A stretch of 64,000 bases of DNA from Vallitalea sp. GTDB lineage: Bacteria > Bacillota > Clostridia > Lachnospirales > Vallitaleaceae. This document shows, in pieces, positions 54,964-64,000 of the stretch. The notes beneath the pieces are model-generated. The model was not told the DNA's origin, made no database searches, and saw nothing but the letters and a program-made list of their open reading frames with translations. Made by a program: the position numbers and the translations under genes. The stretch lies in contig NZ_JAOARO010000077.1 in NCBI RefSeq assembly GCF_025211055.1, positions 124,001 to 188,000 of the forward strand. The letters are read 5' to 3'. How positions within the stretch are numbered: the first letter of the stretch is position 1; each line of letters begins with the position of its first letter.

Positions 54964-54989
54964 ACTTGTAATTACTTGTAATTACAAGT
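54964..54989. promoter_or_regulatory. Operator of the rhamnulokinase operon
   Basis: ACTTGTAATTACAAGT (54974-54989) is a perfect 16-bp palindrome, preceded by an extra direct half-site ACTTGTAATT (54964-54973). It resembles AraR operators (ATTTGTAC-type) in layout and lies just after the predicted transcription start, suiting roadblock repression. Confidence 0.8.
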
Positions 54990-54997
54990 ATAGTTAT

Positions 54998-55026
54998 AAT
55001 ATACTTTACTAAGTGTTATTTGTCAA
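54998..55026 (-). promoter_or_regulatory. Promoter of the rhamnulokinase operon
   Basis: Minus strand TTGACA (55026-55021), 17-base spacer, TATATT (55003-54998). The operator follows at once. Confidence 0.75.
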
Positions 55027-55030
55027 TTAA

Positions 55031-55792
55031 TTATATATTAATTCTTTTGATAAAAGCCTTTGTCCTTTCATTCTGAGGATTACCAAATACCTCTTCTGGT
55101 GAACCTTGTTCCACTATAACTCCCCCATCCATAAATATAACATGATTGGCAACTTCTTTTGCAAAACTCATTTCATGAGTCACTATTACCATAGTCATAT
55201 GTTCTCTAGCCAAATCTTTTATTACTTTCAACACCTCTCCTGTAAGCTCAGGATCAAGGGCCGAAGTTGGTTCATCAAAAAATAATACTTTGGGATTAAG
55301 AGCTAGGGCTCTTGCTATTGACACACGTTGCTGCTGTCCACCTGATAGTTGACATGGATAAGCATCCTCTTTGTTAGACAAACCCATTTTGAGAAGTAAC
55401 TCCTTGCCAATTTTATAAGCTTCTTTTTTACTCATTTTTTGTACATGAATAAGAGCATCAGTCACATTCTTAATTACTGAAAAATGAGGAAACAAATTAA
55501 AATTCTGAAATACCAAACCATAATAGCTGTATATTTTCCTTAACTCCTTATTAGAAGCATATTTCACTATCCCATTATCATCAGTATTTACTGCGCATTC
55601 TCCATTATAGATTATTTCACCAGAATCAATTCTTTCTAACATTGTTGCACATCTAAGTAATGTTGATTTTCCTGAACCAGATGGACCGATTATGGCTACA
55701 ACCTTGCCTTTTTTTACATTCAAGGATATATTTTTAATTACCTCAAGGTCATCAAAGCTTTTTTTAAGATTATTTATTTCTAATAATTTCAT
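55031..55792 (-). CDS. Polar amino acid ABC importer, ATPase
   Basis: 253 residues of the GlnQ/HisP class: Walker [36 protein letters not shown], signature [14 protein letters not shown], Walker [20 protein letters not shown] and the H-loop [11 protein letters not shown]. It is the last gene of a binding protein/permease/ATPase operon. The stop lies near the rhamnulokinase promoter. The substrate class (polar amino acids, cystine or similar) is set by the family only. Confidence 0.94.
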   Translation of the reverse strand: MKLLEINNLKKSFDDLEVIKNISLNVKKGKVVAIIGPSGSGKSTLLRCATMLERIDSGEIIYNGECAVNTDDNGIVKYASNKELRKIYSYYGLVFQNFNLFPHFSVIKNVTDALIHVQKMSKKEAYKIGKELLLKMGLSNKEDAYPCQLSGGQQQRVSIARALALNPKVLFFDEPTSALDPELTGEVLKVIKDLAREHMTMVIVTHEMSFAKEVANHVIFMDGGVIVEQGSPEEVFGNPQNERTKAFIKRINI

Positions 55793-55805
55793 TTACAATG
55801 ACCTC

Positions 55806-56456
55806 CTATCTATAGTAATTTAAACTCTTCTCTATTTTCTCCATTAACATTGCTACTATAAGATTAAAAACATAATAGAAAATACCCGCTACTACAAACG
55901 GAGTCATATTTGATTGTGCAGATGCTATAGCTTTTGCTTCTGTAAACATCTCTGAAAAAGAAATTACAAAAGCTAAAGAAGTATCTTTTACAAGTGTTAT
56001 GACTTCATTAGTTATAGAAGGTAATATTCGTTTTATGACTTGTGGCAAGATAATCTTAATAAATGTCTGTACTCTATTGTATCCAAGAAGCTTAGCTGCT
56101 TCATATTGACCTACAGCTATAGATTCAATTCCACCTCTATATATTTCAGCAAAATATGCTGCATAATTCAATGAAAAACCAATGATTACTGCCCCAAAAC
56201 GATAGCTTCTAGGCATACTTATTCCAAATATATAATATGGTCCAAAATAAACCACCATTAATTGCAACATAAGAGGTGTTCCACGCATAACAGATATGTA
56301 TATCTTTATAATGTTCCTAATTATACGGTTTTTAGAAATCCTTCCAATTGAAACTAATAGACCAAGAGGAAGAGATATCACCAAAGTAAATGTGAATATC
56401 TCTATAGTTTTCAACATACCTTCACCTAATTTAGATAATAAAACTAGTAAATCCAA
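55806..56456 (-). CDS. Polar amino acid ABC importer, permease
   Basis: 216 residues, HisM/GlnP family, with about five membrane helices, the early signature ISVMRGTPLMLQLMVVYFG and the EAA coupling motif GQYEAAKLLGYNRVQTFIKI. It lies 13 bases before the ATPase gene and 68 bases after the binding protein. Confidence 0.93.
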   Translation of the reverse strand: MDLLVLLSKLGEGMLKTIEIFTFTLVISLPLGLLVSIGRISKNRIIRNIIKIYISVMRGTPLMLQLMVVYFGPYYIFGISMPRSYRFGAVIIGFSLNYAAYFAEIYRGGIESIAVGQYEAAKLLGYNRVQTFIKIILPQVIKRILPSITNEVITLVKDTSLAFVISFSEMFTEAKAIASAQSNMTPFVVAGIFYYVFNLIVAMLMEKIEKSLNYYR

Positions 56457-56524
56457 AAGGTTATCCTCCTAACATTAATAAAACGTAACTACTGTAAAAA
56501 AAAGCTATGCCTCGTTCCATATAA

Positions 56525-57328
56525 TTATTTCTTTATAGTAGTGATATCTTTTCCAAACCACTCAGTAGAAATTTCTTTTAGAGTACCGTCATCAGCCATT
56601 TCTTCTAATGTTGTTTGTACTTTATCTCTTAGATCTTCATTTCCTAGTAAAAATCCAACTCCATATCCTTCAGAAGCTAAAGTTTCATCTAATATAACAA
56701 AGTCAGCTTTCTTTTTCTCAATATGATAACCTGCCACAATATAATCCATAGCAACTGCATCAACTGCTCCTGATTGAAGATCCATTAAAGCCATGTTATA
56801 ATCTGCTGCTTTTATATAATCACCAAAAGTATCTACCAAGTCTTGACGTTCAGATAATGCAGCTTCTGCACTTGAATCAGCTTGTGCCACAATAGTTTTA
56901 CCTGCTAAATCAGCAAAAGTTCTAATATCTGAATCTTCTTTTACAACAAATACTTGTTTATTAGACATATATGCATCTGTCCAAGTATAATTATCTTCAC
57001 GTCCAGTAATTGTAAATCCATTCCAAATACAATCTATATTTCCAGACTTCAATTCCATATCTTTTGCATCCCAAGCTATAGGTTGTAGAACTAGCTCGTA
57101 ATCCAAACGTTTTGCAACTTCAGCAGCAAGGTCAAGATCAAATCCAGTAAAATCTCCATCATCTCCAACAAATCCCATTGGTGGGAAATCTTGGTCAAAT
57201 CCTACTGTGAAAGTGCTTTTTTCTTCATCGCCTTCACCATATGTATCGTCTGTAGTTTTTTTAGTTGAACAAGCTGTAACGCTTATTAGTAAAATGATTA
57301 TTATAAATAGTAAGTAACTCTTTTTCAT
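56525..57328 (-). CDS. Polar amino acid ABC importer, substrate-binding lipoprotein
   Basis: 267 residues. Lipoprotein signal (LLFIIIILLISVTACS) and SBP_bac_3 fold: VGFDQDFPPMGFVGDDGDFT, GFDLDLAAEVAKRLDYE, NGFTITGREDNYTWTDAYMS, GKTIVAQADSSAE and GVGFLLGNEDLRDKV. It delivers an amino acid to the permease. The region upstream contains a repeated TTATCACA sequence near 57390, with no clear promoter. Confidence 0.93.
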   Translation of the reverse strand: MKKSYLLFIIIILLISVTACSTKKTTDDTYGEGDEEKSTFTVGFDQDFPPMGFVGDDGDFTGFDLDLAAEVAKRLDYELVLQPIAWDAKDMELKSGNIDCIWNGFTITGREDNYTWTDAYMSNKQVFVVKEDSDIRTFADLAGKTIVAQADSSAEAALSERQDLVDTFGDYIKAADYNMALMDLQSGAVDAVAMDYIVAGYHIEKKKADFVILDETLASEGYGVGFLLGNEDLRDKVQTTLEEMADDGTLKEISTEWFGKDITTIKK

Positions 57329-57437
57329 AGTTGTTCTCCTCGTATAATATAATTTTTCTTTAATTGTAAAGTGATTTTACCTTGTTATGTTATCACATTA
57401 TCACATTAAAGTAAAGTTCAATTATTATTTCTACTAA

Positions 57438-58358
57438 CTAACCACCTATCTTACATTTTAAACCAGAGTTACTAATAATATTTTTTAATTTATTAAGATT
57501 TTTATTTAGAGGAATATCTATATTTTGCATTTCATATATATACCCCAAATATTCATATTTATTCGTACCTAAACGATGATATGGTAAAAGATGTATTTCA
57601 TTCACATGTATTTTTTTAGCAAATTTAACTGTATCTAATATATTTTTTTCAGTATCATTTACACCAGTAATAACTGGTATCCTTATTATGACTCTGTTAC
57701 AACACTGGGTAATATATTCTGCATTTTTTAATATCTTATCATTATTTTGCCCTGTAAATCTTCTATGCAGTGTACTATTCATTATCTTAATATCAAGTAA
57801 AACTAGATCTGTATATGGCAATACTTGCTGTAATGATTCTTTTGTGACAAAAGCAGCAGTTTCAATAGCTGTATTCAAACCAATCTGTTTACATGCTTTT
57901 AAAATCTCTCTAGCAAATTCAGGCTGGAGTAAAGCTTCTCCTCCAGATAACGTAACTCCTCCACCTGATCGCCTATAATACACTGAATCTTTCATAATTA
58001 TATCAAATACTTCTTTTACTGTAACATTTTTCCCTGACATTTCTAACGCTTCAGCATTACACACTTCTATACATTTTCCACATTGGTTACACTTTTCAAA
58101 GGCTATTCTGCTCTTTAATTGTAAGTCTATCGCTCCAGTTGGACATACTTCTACACATCTGTTGCATTGGATACAATTTTTATTGATAAACATAATCTGT
58201 TTTTTATAATTCTGTGACTCTGGATTGCTACACCACTTGCATCTTAGTGTACATCCCTTAAAAAAAATAATTGTACGAATACCAGAACCATCATGTAAAG
58301 AAAAACGCTGTATATTGAAAATTGTCCCTTTTTCTTCCCAATTAACTTCTTTAATCAT
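57438..58358 (-). CDS. Glycyl-radical enzyme activating enzyme (radical SAM)
   Basis: 306 residues. Radical SAM cluster CTLRCKWC after FSLHDGSGIRTIIFFKG, and two extra ferredoxin-like clusters, CIQCNRCVEVCPTGA and CNQCGKCIEVCNAEA, as in activases of dehydratase-type glycyl-radical enzymes. GGGVTLSGGEALLQPEF is the SAM-binding GGE region. It abstracts the glycyl hydrogen of the enzyme encoded 14 bases upstream, with which it forms an operon. Confidence 0.95.
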   Translation of the reverse strand: MIKEVNWEEKGTIFNIQRFSLHDGSGIRTIIFFKGCTLRCKWCSNPESQNYKKQIMFINKNCIQCNRCVEVCPTGAIDLQLKSRIAFEKCNQCGKCIEVCNAEALEMSGKNVTVKEVFDIIMKDSVYYRRSGGGVTLSGGEALLQPEFAREILKACKQIGLNTAIETAAFVTKESLQQVLPYTDLVLLDIKIMNSTLHRRFTGQNNDKILKNAEYITQCCNRVIIRIPVITGVNDTEKNILDTVKFAKKIHVNEIHLLPYHRLGTNKYEYLGYIYEMQNIDIPLNKNLNKLKNIISNSGLKCKIGG

Positions 58359-58372
58359 AGATATACCTCTCT

Positions 58373-60904
58373 CTAAACCAACTGCTCTGTTCTATTAATA
58401 ATGTCGTCTTGTACAGATTTATCTAATGCAACAAATTGTGCACTATATCCTGCAACTCTTACTACTAGATTCCTATGTTCTTCTGGATGTTTTTGTGCTT
58501 TTATCAATGTATCTCTGCTTACAACATTAAACTGAACATGCATACCTTTTTGGTCAAAATAACTTCTAACAAGATTAATCAAATTCCATAATCCTTCATT
58601 TCCTTGTAATACAGAAGGATGAAATTTTTGATTAAGTAATGTACCATTAGATGCAATAAAGTGATCTAGTTTTGCCACTGAACTCATTACAGCTGTTGGT
58701 CCTGTCTTATCCATTCCAGCAGATGGTGAAACACCATCCGCAAGTGGTGTATGTGCTTTTCTTCCATCTGGAGTAGGCCCTGTTGCTTCTCCCATTGCTA
58801 CATTAATTGATGCTGGATACAAACCAGGCTGAAAACAACCTCCTCTTGGATTTTTATATTTTTCTACCTCTTTACAGTAAATTAATGCCGCTTCTCTAGC
58901 TAACATATCAACTTCATCTATATCATTACCATATTTTGGTGCTTTATTAATTAGCATTTGACGAACATATTCTCCATCATTATATGTTCCAAGATGATAA
59001 TCCTTAAATTCATTTCCCTTGATCTTACACTGCTCAATTAAAACTCTTTTCACTTCTGATATAATGATTTTACTTAGTAATTTATCTTCGTCCTTCTCAT
59101 CTGATAAATCTTTCCCAAAATTATTATCTAATGCCTTCTTTAAGTCTTGCAATGATATCTTTTTCTCATCAAAAACAAGTTTTTTTATAACTTCTAAAGA
59201 ATCTCCAACATTAGCTACTCCAACACCTTGTGGACCAGTAAAATTATAATGTGCTCCTCCTTCTTGTATTGATTTACCACTTTTTATACAATCATCTACT
59301 AATGAAGATACAAAAGGTAATGGGGCTCTTTCACAATGAGCATAATCGACACTGTTTTCTCCATTAGCTAGTAACATTACAAAATACTCCATTTGCTTTT
59401 TATAGGCTTCAAGAAAAGCTTCAAAAGATTTAAATTCAGTAAATTCTCCCGTTTCTAATCCAACTTGTTTATCATTTTGTTTATCATTTACTTTTCCATT
59501 GTTAAGTGTAATTTCTAGAACTTTTACAATATTAAAGAAACCTGAATCATGCCAACCTTCAGTTTTTCCGCCTTTTTGTGGTTCTACACATCCTATGATA
59601 CCATAATCTCTTGCATCTTCTAATGTCAATCCTCTACTAATAAGTGATGGAATTATTACTTCATCATTATAATAAGCTGGCATACCAACACCTATTCTAC
59701 TAATCTCTGCTGCCTTTATTAATAATTCTTGTGGTGACATATTCCAAACACGAACAGATATAGATGGTTGAGATAATCTAGTATGATTTGTTCCCTCTAA
59801 GCACATAAAAGACAACTCATTAGTGGCATCTTTACCATCTTTTGTTTGTCCTCCAACAATTAAGTTTTGAAAAAGTGGATATCCTCCAAATGCTTTTGTT
59901 GATGCTTCATCTCTAACTTTATTAATATCATTAAGTTTAATAAATACACAGTCAATCAATTCCTGAGCAAATTCATATGTAATTATGTTATTTTCTATAT
60001 CATGTTTTAAGAATGGATACATATATTGGTCAAATCTCATTGGTGAAATTGAATGTCCATTTGATTCTATTTGTATAACAGCATGAACAAACCAAAATGT
60101 CTGTAATGCTTCATAAAATGAAGTAGCAGGGTTAGCTGGAACTCTATTACAAACATCTGCAATTTTCAATAATTCTTTTTTCCGTGCTGTATTCATTGTG
60201 CTTCTGGATAATTCTAGTGCTTTTTGTGCAAATCTTTCTGCAAAAATAATAATAGCTTTACTAGATATTATTACCCCTAGTAAAAATTGTCTTTTCTTTA
60301 TGAAATCTTCATCTTGTGGCATTAAGCTAAGTAATTCACTATGTGCTTCTTCAATAATACCTTTGAATCCTATATTCAGCGCCTTTTCATAATCAACACT
60401 TATATGTCCAACCCCATTATAATAATAATTATTGACTGTAAAAACATTAGATTTCATTGCTTCTAAGGTTTCTTCTAGCATATAGGATGTAGCTAGTTCA
60501 TTAACTGTTTTACCCTTCCAGTATGTAAATACATCTTTTAACTGTTCTTTTACTTCATCAGAAACAATAAAAACATCTCCATCTCTATTTGATATCATAT
60601 CAAATTCTTCTAATAGCCATTGATTAGAAAACTCTGGAAATACTTGAGCTGAGCGATATTCTTTTGTTAAATTACCAACAATTAATTCATCTTCTCTAAT
60701 TACAATTGGTATTTTTTTTAAGATGTTTTCAAGAGCCAATGCTCTTCTAAGAATCATAGGTTTATCTTCTGTTTCTTTATATGATTCAGTAATAAGTACT
60801 GCACGTTCAGCTTCTATTACAGGAGTTGTCTCATATAATCGATCAATAATTCTTCTTATTCTAGCCGTAGGCTCTGTATTTTTACTCACATCATTCCATT
60901 TCAT
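58373..60904 (-). CDS. B12-independent glycerol/1,2-propanediol dehydratase-like glycyl-radical enzyme
   Basis: 843 residues. The thiyl Cys439 in GCVEPQ, Glu441, Asp453 (GWHDSGFFN), His167 (GVGHISVDY), His284/Ser285 (SNGHSIS) and radical Gly819 (RVAGYSA) correspond one for one with the residues known for clostridial glycerol dehydratase (Cys433, Glu435, Asp447, His164, His281, Ser282). This points to a diol dehydratase rather than pyruvate formate-lyase, a decarboxylase or a C-S/C-N lyase. It is longer than the usual 787 residues, partly because of an insertion near residue 470-490 (KVNDKQNDKQVG). No microcompartment shell or aldehyde dehydrogenase gene is near. The substrate may be 1,2-propanediol from rhamnose or fucose, or glycerol. 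Confidence 0.88.
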   Translation of the reverse strand: MKWNDVSKNTEPTARIRRIIDRLYETTPVIEAERAVLITESYKETEDKPMILRRALALENILKKIPIVIREDELIVGNLTKEYRSAQVFPEFSNQWLLEEFDMISNRDGDVFIVSDEVKEQLKDVFTYWKGKTVNELATSYMLEETLEAMKSNVFTVNNYYYNGVGHISVDYEKALNIGFKGIIEEAHSELLSLMPQDEDFIKKRQFLLGVIISSKAIIIFAERFAQKALELSRSTMNTARKKELLKIADVCNRVPANPATSFYEALQTFWFVHAVIQIESNGHSISPMRFDQYMYPFLKHDIENNIITYEFAQELIDCVFIKLNDINKVRDEASTKAFGGYPLFQNLIVGGQTKDGKDATNELSFMCLEGTNHTRLSQPSISVRVWNMSPQELLIKAAEISRIGVGMPAYYNDEVIIPSLISRGLTLEDARDYGIIGCVEPQKGGKTEGWHDSGFFNIVKVLEITLNNGKVNDKQNDKQVGLETGEFTEFKSFEAFLEAYKKQMEYFVMLLANGENSVDYAHCERAPLPFVSSLVDDCIKSGKSIQEGGAHYNFTGPQGVGVANVGDSLEVIKKLVFDEKKISLQDLKKALDNNFGKDLSDEKDEDKLLSKIIISEVKRVLIEQCKIKGNEFKDYHLGTYNDGEYVRQMLINKAPKYGNDIDEVDMLAREAALIYCKEVEKYKNPRGGCFQPGLYPASINVAMGEATGPTPDGRKAHTPLADGVSPSAGMDKTGPTAVMSSVAKLDHFIASNGTLLNQKFHPSVLQGNEGLWNLINLVRSYFDQKGMHVQFNVVSRDTLIKAQKHPEEHRNLVVRVAGYSAQFVALDKSVQDDIINRTEQLV

Positions 60905-61022
60905 TTCTTTATACCTCCTTAGTATGACAATCTATACATAATATTGTAATCCTATAATTGATTATAATATCTTTTATAGAAAGTTATATTAGATTACTTA
61001 TTGTGAATTAACCTTAATAGTA

Positions 61023-61038
61023 AAATTCTATAGAATTT
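61023..61038. promoter_or_regulatory. Palindromic operator candidate before the dehydratase
   Basis: AAATTCTATAGAATTT is a perfect 16-bp palindrome located about 14 bases past the -10 of the dehydratase promoter, a position suited to repression. The cognate regulator is not known. Confidence 0.55.
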
Positions 61039-61051
61039 ATTAGATATTACT

Positions 61052-61080
61052 ATTATAAAACCAAACACAGAAAAAATCAA
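61052..61080 (-). promoter_or_regulatory. Promoter of the glycyl-radical dehydratase operon
   Basis: Minus strand TTGATT (61080-61075), 17-base spacer, TATAAT (61057-61052). The leader to the ATG at 60904 is about 140 bases long. Confidence 0.75.
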
Positions 61081-61163
61081 TATAACACAGCAAAAAACTA
61101 GTATAATAAAAGATAAAACAACATGATTATTTTTCTGTTATTGTTGTTTTTATCAATAGCAAC

Positions 61164-61189
61164 AAAAAAAATAGGACTATTGCCCTATT
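61164..61189 (-). terminator. Terminator of the GH116-LacI operon
   Basis: Minus strand: AATAGG, an 8-base loop, CCTATT, then TTTTTTTT, about 30 bases past the LacI-family stop. Confidence 0.85.
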
Positions 61190-61220
61190 TTTTAATGAAA
61201 TAAACTTTTGTATATAAACT

Positions 61221-62195
61221 TTATAAAGATTCTCCTTGAATAATTTTATGTTTTATAACCACATTTTGTATTTTATCATCACTTTCAATAGCTTTACTTA
61301 TGGAATCAATAGCTATTGCTCCTATTTGTTCAATTGGATAACTCACTGTAGTTAAATGTGGTTCAATATATTTTAACATATTAATATTATCAAATCCCAT
61401 TACTCCAACTTGGCTAGGAATTTTTATTTTCTTTTCCTTCAAATAATTAAGGACCTCTAAAGCATATATATCACTTGAACATAATATAACAGTTTTGTGT
61501 TCCAAGATATTAATAGTTTCAAGTTCTCTAATATAATCTTTTGAATCAATAATAATAGATTTATGTTCCATATTAATTTGACTAAATCCTTCAAACCTTT
61601 GTTTCAAAGCATAAATATTATGTGTACTTTTATAGGCTAGCGGCGGACTTATGTAAATAATTCTATTATAACCTTTATTATGCACAAATTGCGCTGCATC
61701 TTTCATTGCTAATTTATTATCTACACTGATATAAGGTATTCTATCGGATACTTTATTAGCTAATGTTATTAACGGTATATTGAAATTTTGAAGCCATAAT
61801 GAATAATCTTTTTCATTATTTACAGAACATAGTATTAAACCATCAACTTGTCTTTTTATCATATTCTCTACACATTTTTTTTCAATATCTTTATCATAAT
61901 GAGTTAATGCCAAATCAATATGATAATCTTTTTCCTTAGCTTTTACTTCCATATAATTAATTAGACTAGAAAAGAATTCATTATATAGATTAAAAACTAT
62001 TATACCTATTGTATTTGTTTTACCCTTTTTTAAACTTCTAGCTATATAATTAGGTTTATATCCTAGTTTCTTTGCTGTTGCTAATATAAGTTCTTTTTTC
62101 TCTGGTTTAATCTTTCCTCGATTATTCAAAGCTCTATCCACAGTTCCTCTTGAAACATTACATGCATCAGCGATATTTTTAATTGTTACAGCCAT
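61221..62195 (-). CDS. LacI-family transcriptional regulator
   Basis: 324 residues: LacI helix-turn-helix (TIKNIADACNVSRGTVDRAL, NNRGKIKPEKKELILATAKK), the linker-helix region LGYKPNYIARSLKKGKT and a periplasmic-binding-like effector domain (TIGIIVFNLYNEFFSSLINY; VGVMGFDNINMLKYIEPHLT). It lies 20 bases after the GH116 gene and probably regulates it. Confidence 0.93.
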   Translation of the reverse strand: MAVTIKNIADACNVSRGTVDRALNNRGKIKPEKKELILATAKKLGYKPNYIARSLKKGKTNTIGIIVFNLYNEFFSSLINYMEVKAKEKDYHIDLALTHYDKDIEKKCVENMIKRQVDGLILCSVNNEKDYSLWLQNFNIPLITLANKVSDRIPYISVDNKLAMKDAAQFVHNKGYNRIIYISPPLAYKSTHNIYALKQRFEGFSQINMEHKSIIIDSKDYIRELETINILEHKTVILCSSDIYALEVLNYLKEKKIKIPSQVGVMGFDNINMLKYIEPHLTTVSYPIEQIGAIAIDSISKAIESDDKIQNVVIKHKIIQGESL

Positions 62196-62215
62196 ATAAT
62201 CACCTAAATGGATTT

Positions 62216-64000
62216 TTATTTTCTATAAATAATTAATTTTGAATTTTGTTTAATGCTTATTGCTTCATTAAAATTAATAATACCTTCCTTGAATTCGTAA
62301 TTTATTACCTCTTCATTATTTTTAACAGTTTTAATTTTATCTTTAATAAATAATAATTGCAAGGTTTTTATGTCAAGCTCTCCATATAATACAGTTAATT
62401 GTACAGTTTCATTGTTGCTTGTAAATGTACCCCATGCATTACCAATAGCCCAGAAACACTTAAAATTATCTTGATTGATAACTGGATTGAATCCTATAGT
62501 TTTATTAACCATATCAAACTTAAAACCACTTAGTGTTAATAAAAGACCATAACTAGCCATAGAACGTGCATAATTACTACCACACTCAAATTCATTCCAA
62601 GGATTTCTTTTATAACCATCGTATCTATCTCTTACGGCTTTAACAATCTCTAATCCTTCTGAAATCATACCTTCTTGTATCATATGTATTGCGGCTTGAT
62701 ATTCAAAACCATTCATAGTTTCTTCAGCATATGGAATAGGAACTATAGGCTTATATTTATCTTCTGGCCAATCACATATTACAATTCCACCTTCTTTGTC
62801 TAAACAGTATACTCTACATGGGTTATAGAAATTAACCATTGTTGGTTTAAAGTTATACTTATACAAGGATTGTAAAGTTTTTTTTGTGTTTTTAGGGTCA
62901 AATATTTCCCCTAAACCAATAATATTTGAATGCCATTGGGCAATTACTTGATCAATAATACAACCTTCTCCAATTTGATATTTAATTTCATTAGACTCTT
63001 TATTCCAATAAGAGTCTATAGAACTATTATCCTTATCAGTAACATATTTATTTAATATTTCTTTGTCTTTGAGGTCTATTTGTTGGTGGTAATATTCACC
63101 GTTGAATAGATTGTTATCTACCCATTTTTTCCCTCTATTGAAAATAGCTCTATATTCATCAGCTGTATCCTGTTCTCCTAATACTTCAGCCATCTCAGCT
63201 CCCGCTTTTAAAGCTGCAAGATAGAATCCTGTTAACCATGAATTAGGTCCGAAAAGTTCCATATCAAGGGTATGATGTTGTCTTCCTGTCAACACACCTG
63301 ATTTTTCAGGGTCCCATTTATCATAATTAGTTGGTTCCCAAGCATATTCAATGGATTTTTTTACAGCTTTCCAATTGGATATCAACCAATCAGTATCACC
63401 AGATATCTTCCATTCACGGTATACTTTAATTACATCACCAAATTGTCCATCGGCACATGCTCTAAAATCACTGATTTCTCTACCTAATGGTAATCGTAAT
63501 CTGAAACACATTTCACCATTTTCTTTTTGATTATATTTATAATTCAAATCCCTCATGGAGCGTTCTAAGTTAGGGAATAAGAAAGGGAGTGCATATGCAT
63601 AATTCCATACATGTGTACAGCTTCCTTCACAACTTCCAGTATCTTCATGACAACCTTCCCAACCATAAAATTCACCATTTTCTAGTCTTAAGCAAGTAGG
63701 AGATTTTAGTATTGAGATATTAGCAGATAATGCATCAATCACTTCAACAGGTAAAGTGGATTCAAATAATGCTTTTTTGAATGTCAATGTATCCCTATAT
63801 AATTTTTCCCAATTTTTAAAACAGTATGTAGCTACATCAGTAGAATTTTCAAATATAGTACTATAGTAATTCTTCCAATAATTTTTATTAGTATCTTTGT
63901 ATTCAGGTTCATTTTTAAATGCATCCCAATAGTTGTAGCAATTAGGGAAATACCATGATAGAATATATTTTACTTTTTTAGTTTCTCCTGGATTAATAGA
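62216..64000 (-). CDS. GH116-family glycosidase (GBA2-like), 5' end cut by window
   Basis: The open frame continues past the TTG at 63787 to the window edge (SINPGETKKVKYILSWYFPN, then YWDAFKN), so at least 594 residues are present and the N-terminal domain is partly missing. The catalytic (alpha/alpha)6 domain shows GSCTHVWNYAYALPFLFPNL, EISDFRACADGQFGDVIKVY, HHTLDMELFGPNSWLTGFYL with a candidate nucleophile Glu in DMELFGP, and ETMNGFEYQAA. GH116 includes beta-glucosidases, beta-xylosidases and the glucosylceramidase GBA2. There is no sign of the specific sugar. It is followed by a LacI regulator in the same operon. Confidence 0.85.
   Translation of the reverse strand, partial: SINPGETKKVKYILSWYFPNCYNYWDAFKNEPEYKDTNKNYWKNYYSTIFENSTDVATYCFKNWEKLYRDTLTFKKALFESTLPVEVIDALSANISILKSPTCLRLENGEFYGWEGCHEDTGSCEGSCTHVWNYAYALPFLFPNLERSMRDLNYKYNQKENGEMCFRLRLPLGREISDFRACADGQFGDVIKVYREWKISGDTDWLISNWKAVKKSIEYAWEPTNYDKWDPEKSGVLTGRQHHTLDMELFGPNSWLTGFYLAALKAGAEMAEVLGEQDTADEYRAIFNRGKKWVDNNLFNGEYYHQQIDLKDKEILNKYVTDKDNSSIDSYWNKESNEIKYQIGEGCIIDQVIAQWHSNIIGLGEIFDPKNTKKTLQSLYKYNFKPTMVNFYNPCRVYCLDKEGGIVICDWPEDKYKPIVPIPYAEETMNGFEYQAAIHMIQEGMISEGLEIVKAVRDRYDGYKRNPWNEFECGSNYARSMASYGLLLTLSGFKFDMVNKTIGFNPVINQDNFKCFWAIGNAWGTFTSNNETVQLTVLYGELDIKTLQLLFIKDKIKTVKNNEEVINYEFKEGIINFNEAISIKQNSKLIIYRK

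Noticed and set aside
57329-57437. Direct repeats of TTATCACA as an operator of the amino acid importer
   Set aside because: Only two short copies, with no good promoter in register; not enough to call a site.
62216-63787. GH116 gene starting at TTG 63787 as a complete gene
   Set aside because: The frame stays open and family-like up to the window end, so the gene is cut by the window rather than starting there.
1-64000. CRISPR array, prophage, tRNA or rRNA genes
   Set aside because: No regularly spaced repeats, phage structural genes, cloverleaf sequences or rRNA segments were seen on either strand.

Overview
The window is a low-GC, AT-rich stretch from an anaerobic Bacillota of the class Clostridia. 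This is inferred from strong AGGAGG-type ribosome binding sites, frequent TTG and GTG starts, glycyl-radical and ferredoxin-dependent enzymes, a rubredoxin oxidoreductase, and purine and manganese riboswitches. The species cannot be named from the sequence. No rRNA, tRNA, CRISPR array or intact insertion sequence was seen.

Region 1 (1-26.7 kb, all minus strand) is one very long metallophore operon. It starts at a sigma-A promoter overlapped by a 16/19 match to the Fur box (26631-26663). In transcription order it encodes two ABC half-transporters of the IrtAB/YbtPQ type, a complete ECF transporter (T, fused A-A, S), a thiazolinyl imide reductase, an NRPS (TubC dock-Cy-A-PCP-TE), an O-methyltransferase, an aryl-AMP ligase and a 2605-residue NRPS (ArCP-Cy-A-PCP-Cy-A with a methyltransferase-fold insert-PCP). 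A saccharopine-dehydrogenase-like reductase, a DAHP synthase with no canonical start codon, an isochorismate synthase and the 5' part of MenD follow; MenD runs off the window. All three adenylation domains carry a cysteine-type code and all three condensation domains are heterocyclization domains. The predicted product is an aryl cap followed by three Cys-derived thiazoline or thiazolidine rings with no polyketide part. The layout recalls equibactin of Streptococcus equi and the yersiniabactin/pyochelin family. MenD in the operon, an unusual aryl-acid pocket and a shared C-terminal tail on three proteins are the unexpected points.

Region 2 (26.7-34 kb) has a secreted neutral-ceramidase-like enzyme, adenine deaminase behind a guanine-type purine riboswitch with a visible terminator and antiterminator, a GNAT acetyltransferase, a decayed plus-strand gene and a small membrane-anchored orphan protein.

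Region 3 (33.9-41.1 kb) holds a four-subunit 2-oxoacid:ferredoxin oxidoreductase with an accessory P-loop ATPase, a branched-chain aminotransferase (together a branched-chain amino acid oxidation route), DNA polymerase IV with a LexA-like box, and an apparently degraded PadR/DUF2812 pair.

Region 4 (41.2-52.4 kb) has an ABC exporter/HExxH lipoprotein/response regulator/histidine kinase operon, a DUF2161 nuclease-fold protein, a small unknown protein, a GDT1-type manganese exporter under a yybP-ykoY manganese riboswitch, an NADH:rubredoxin-type oxidoreductase and a DivIVA-domain protein.

Region 5 (52.4-64 kb) is carbohydrate and amino-acid metabolism: rhamnulokinase with a GntR/LacI-hybrid repressor and a clear operator, a polar amino acid ABC importer, a B12-independent diol dehydratase of the glycyl-radical family with its activase, and a LacI regulator with a GH116 glycosidase cut by the window end.
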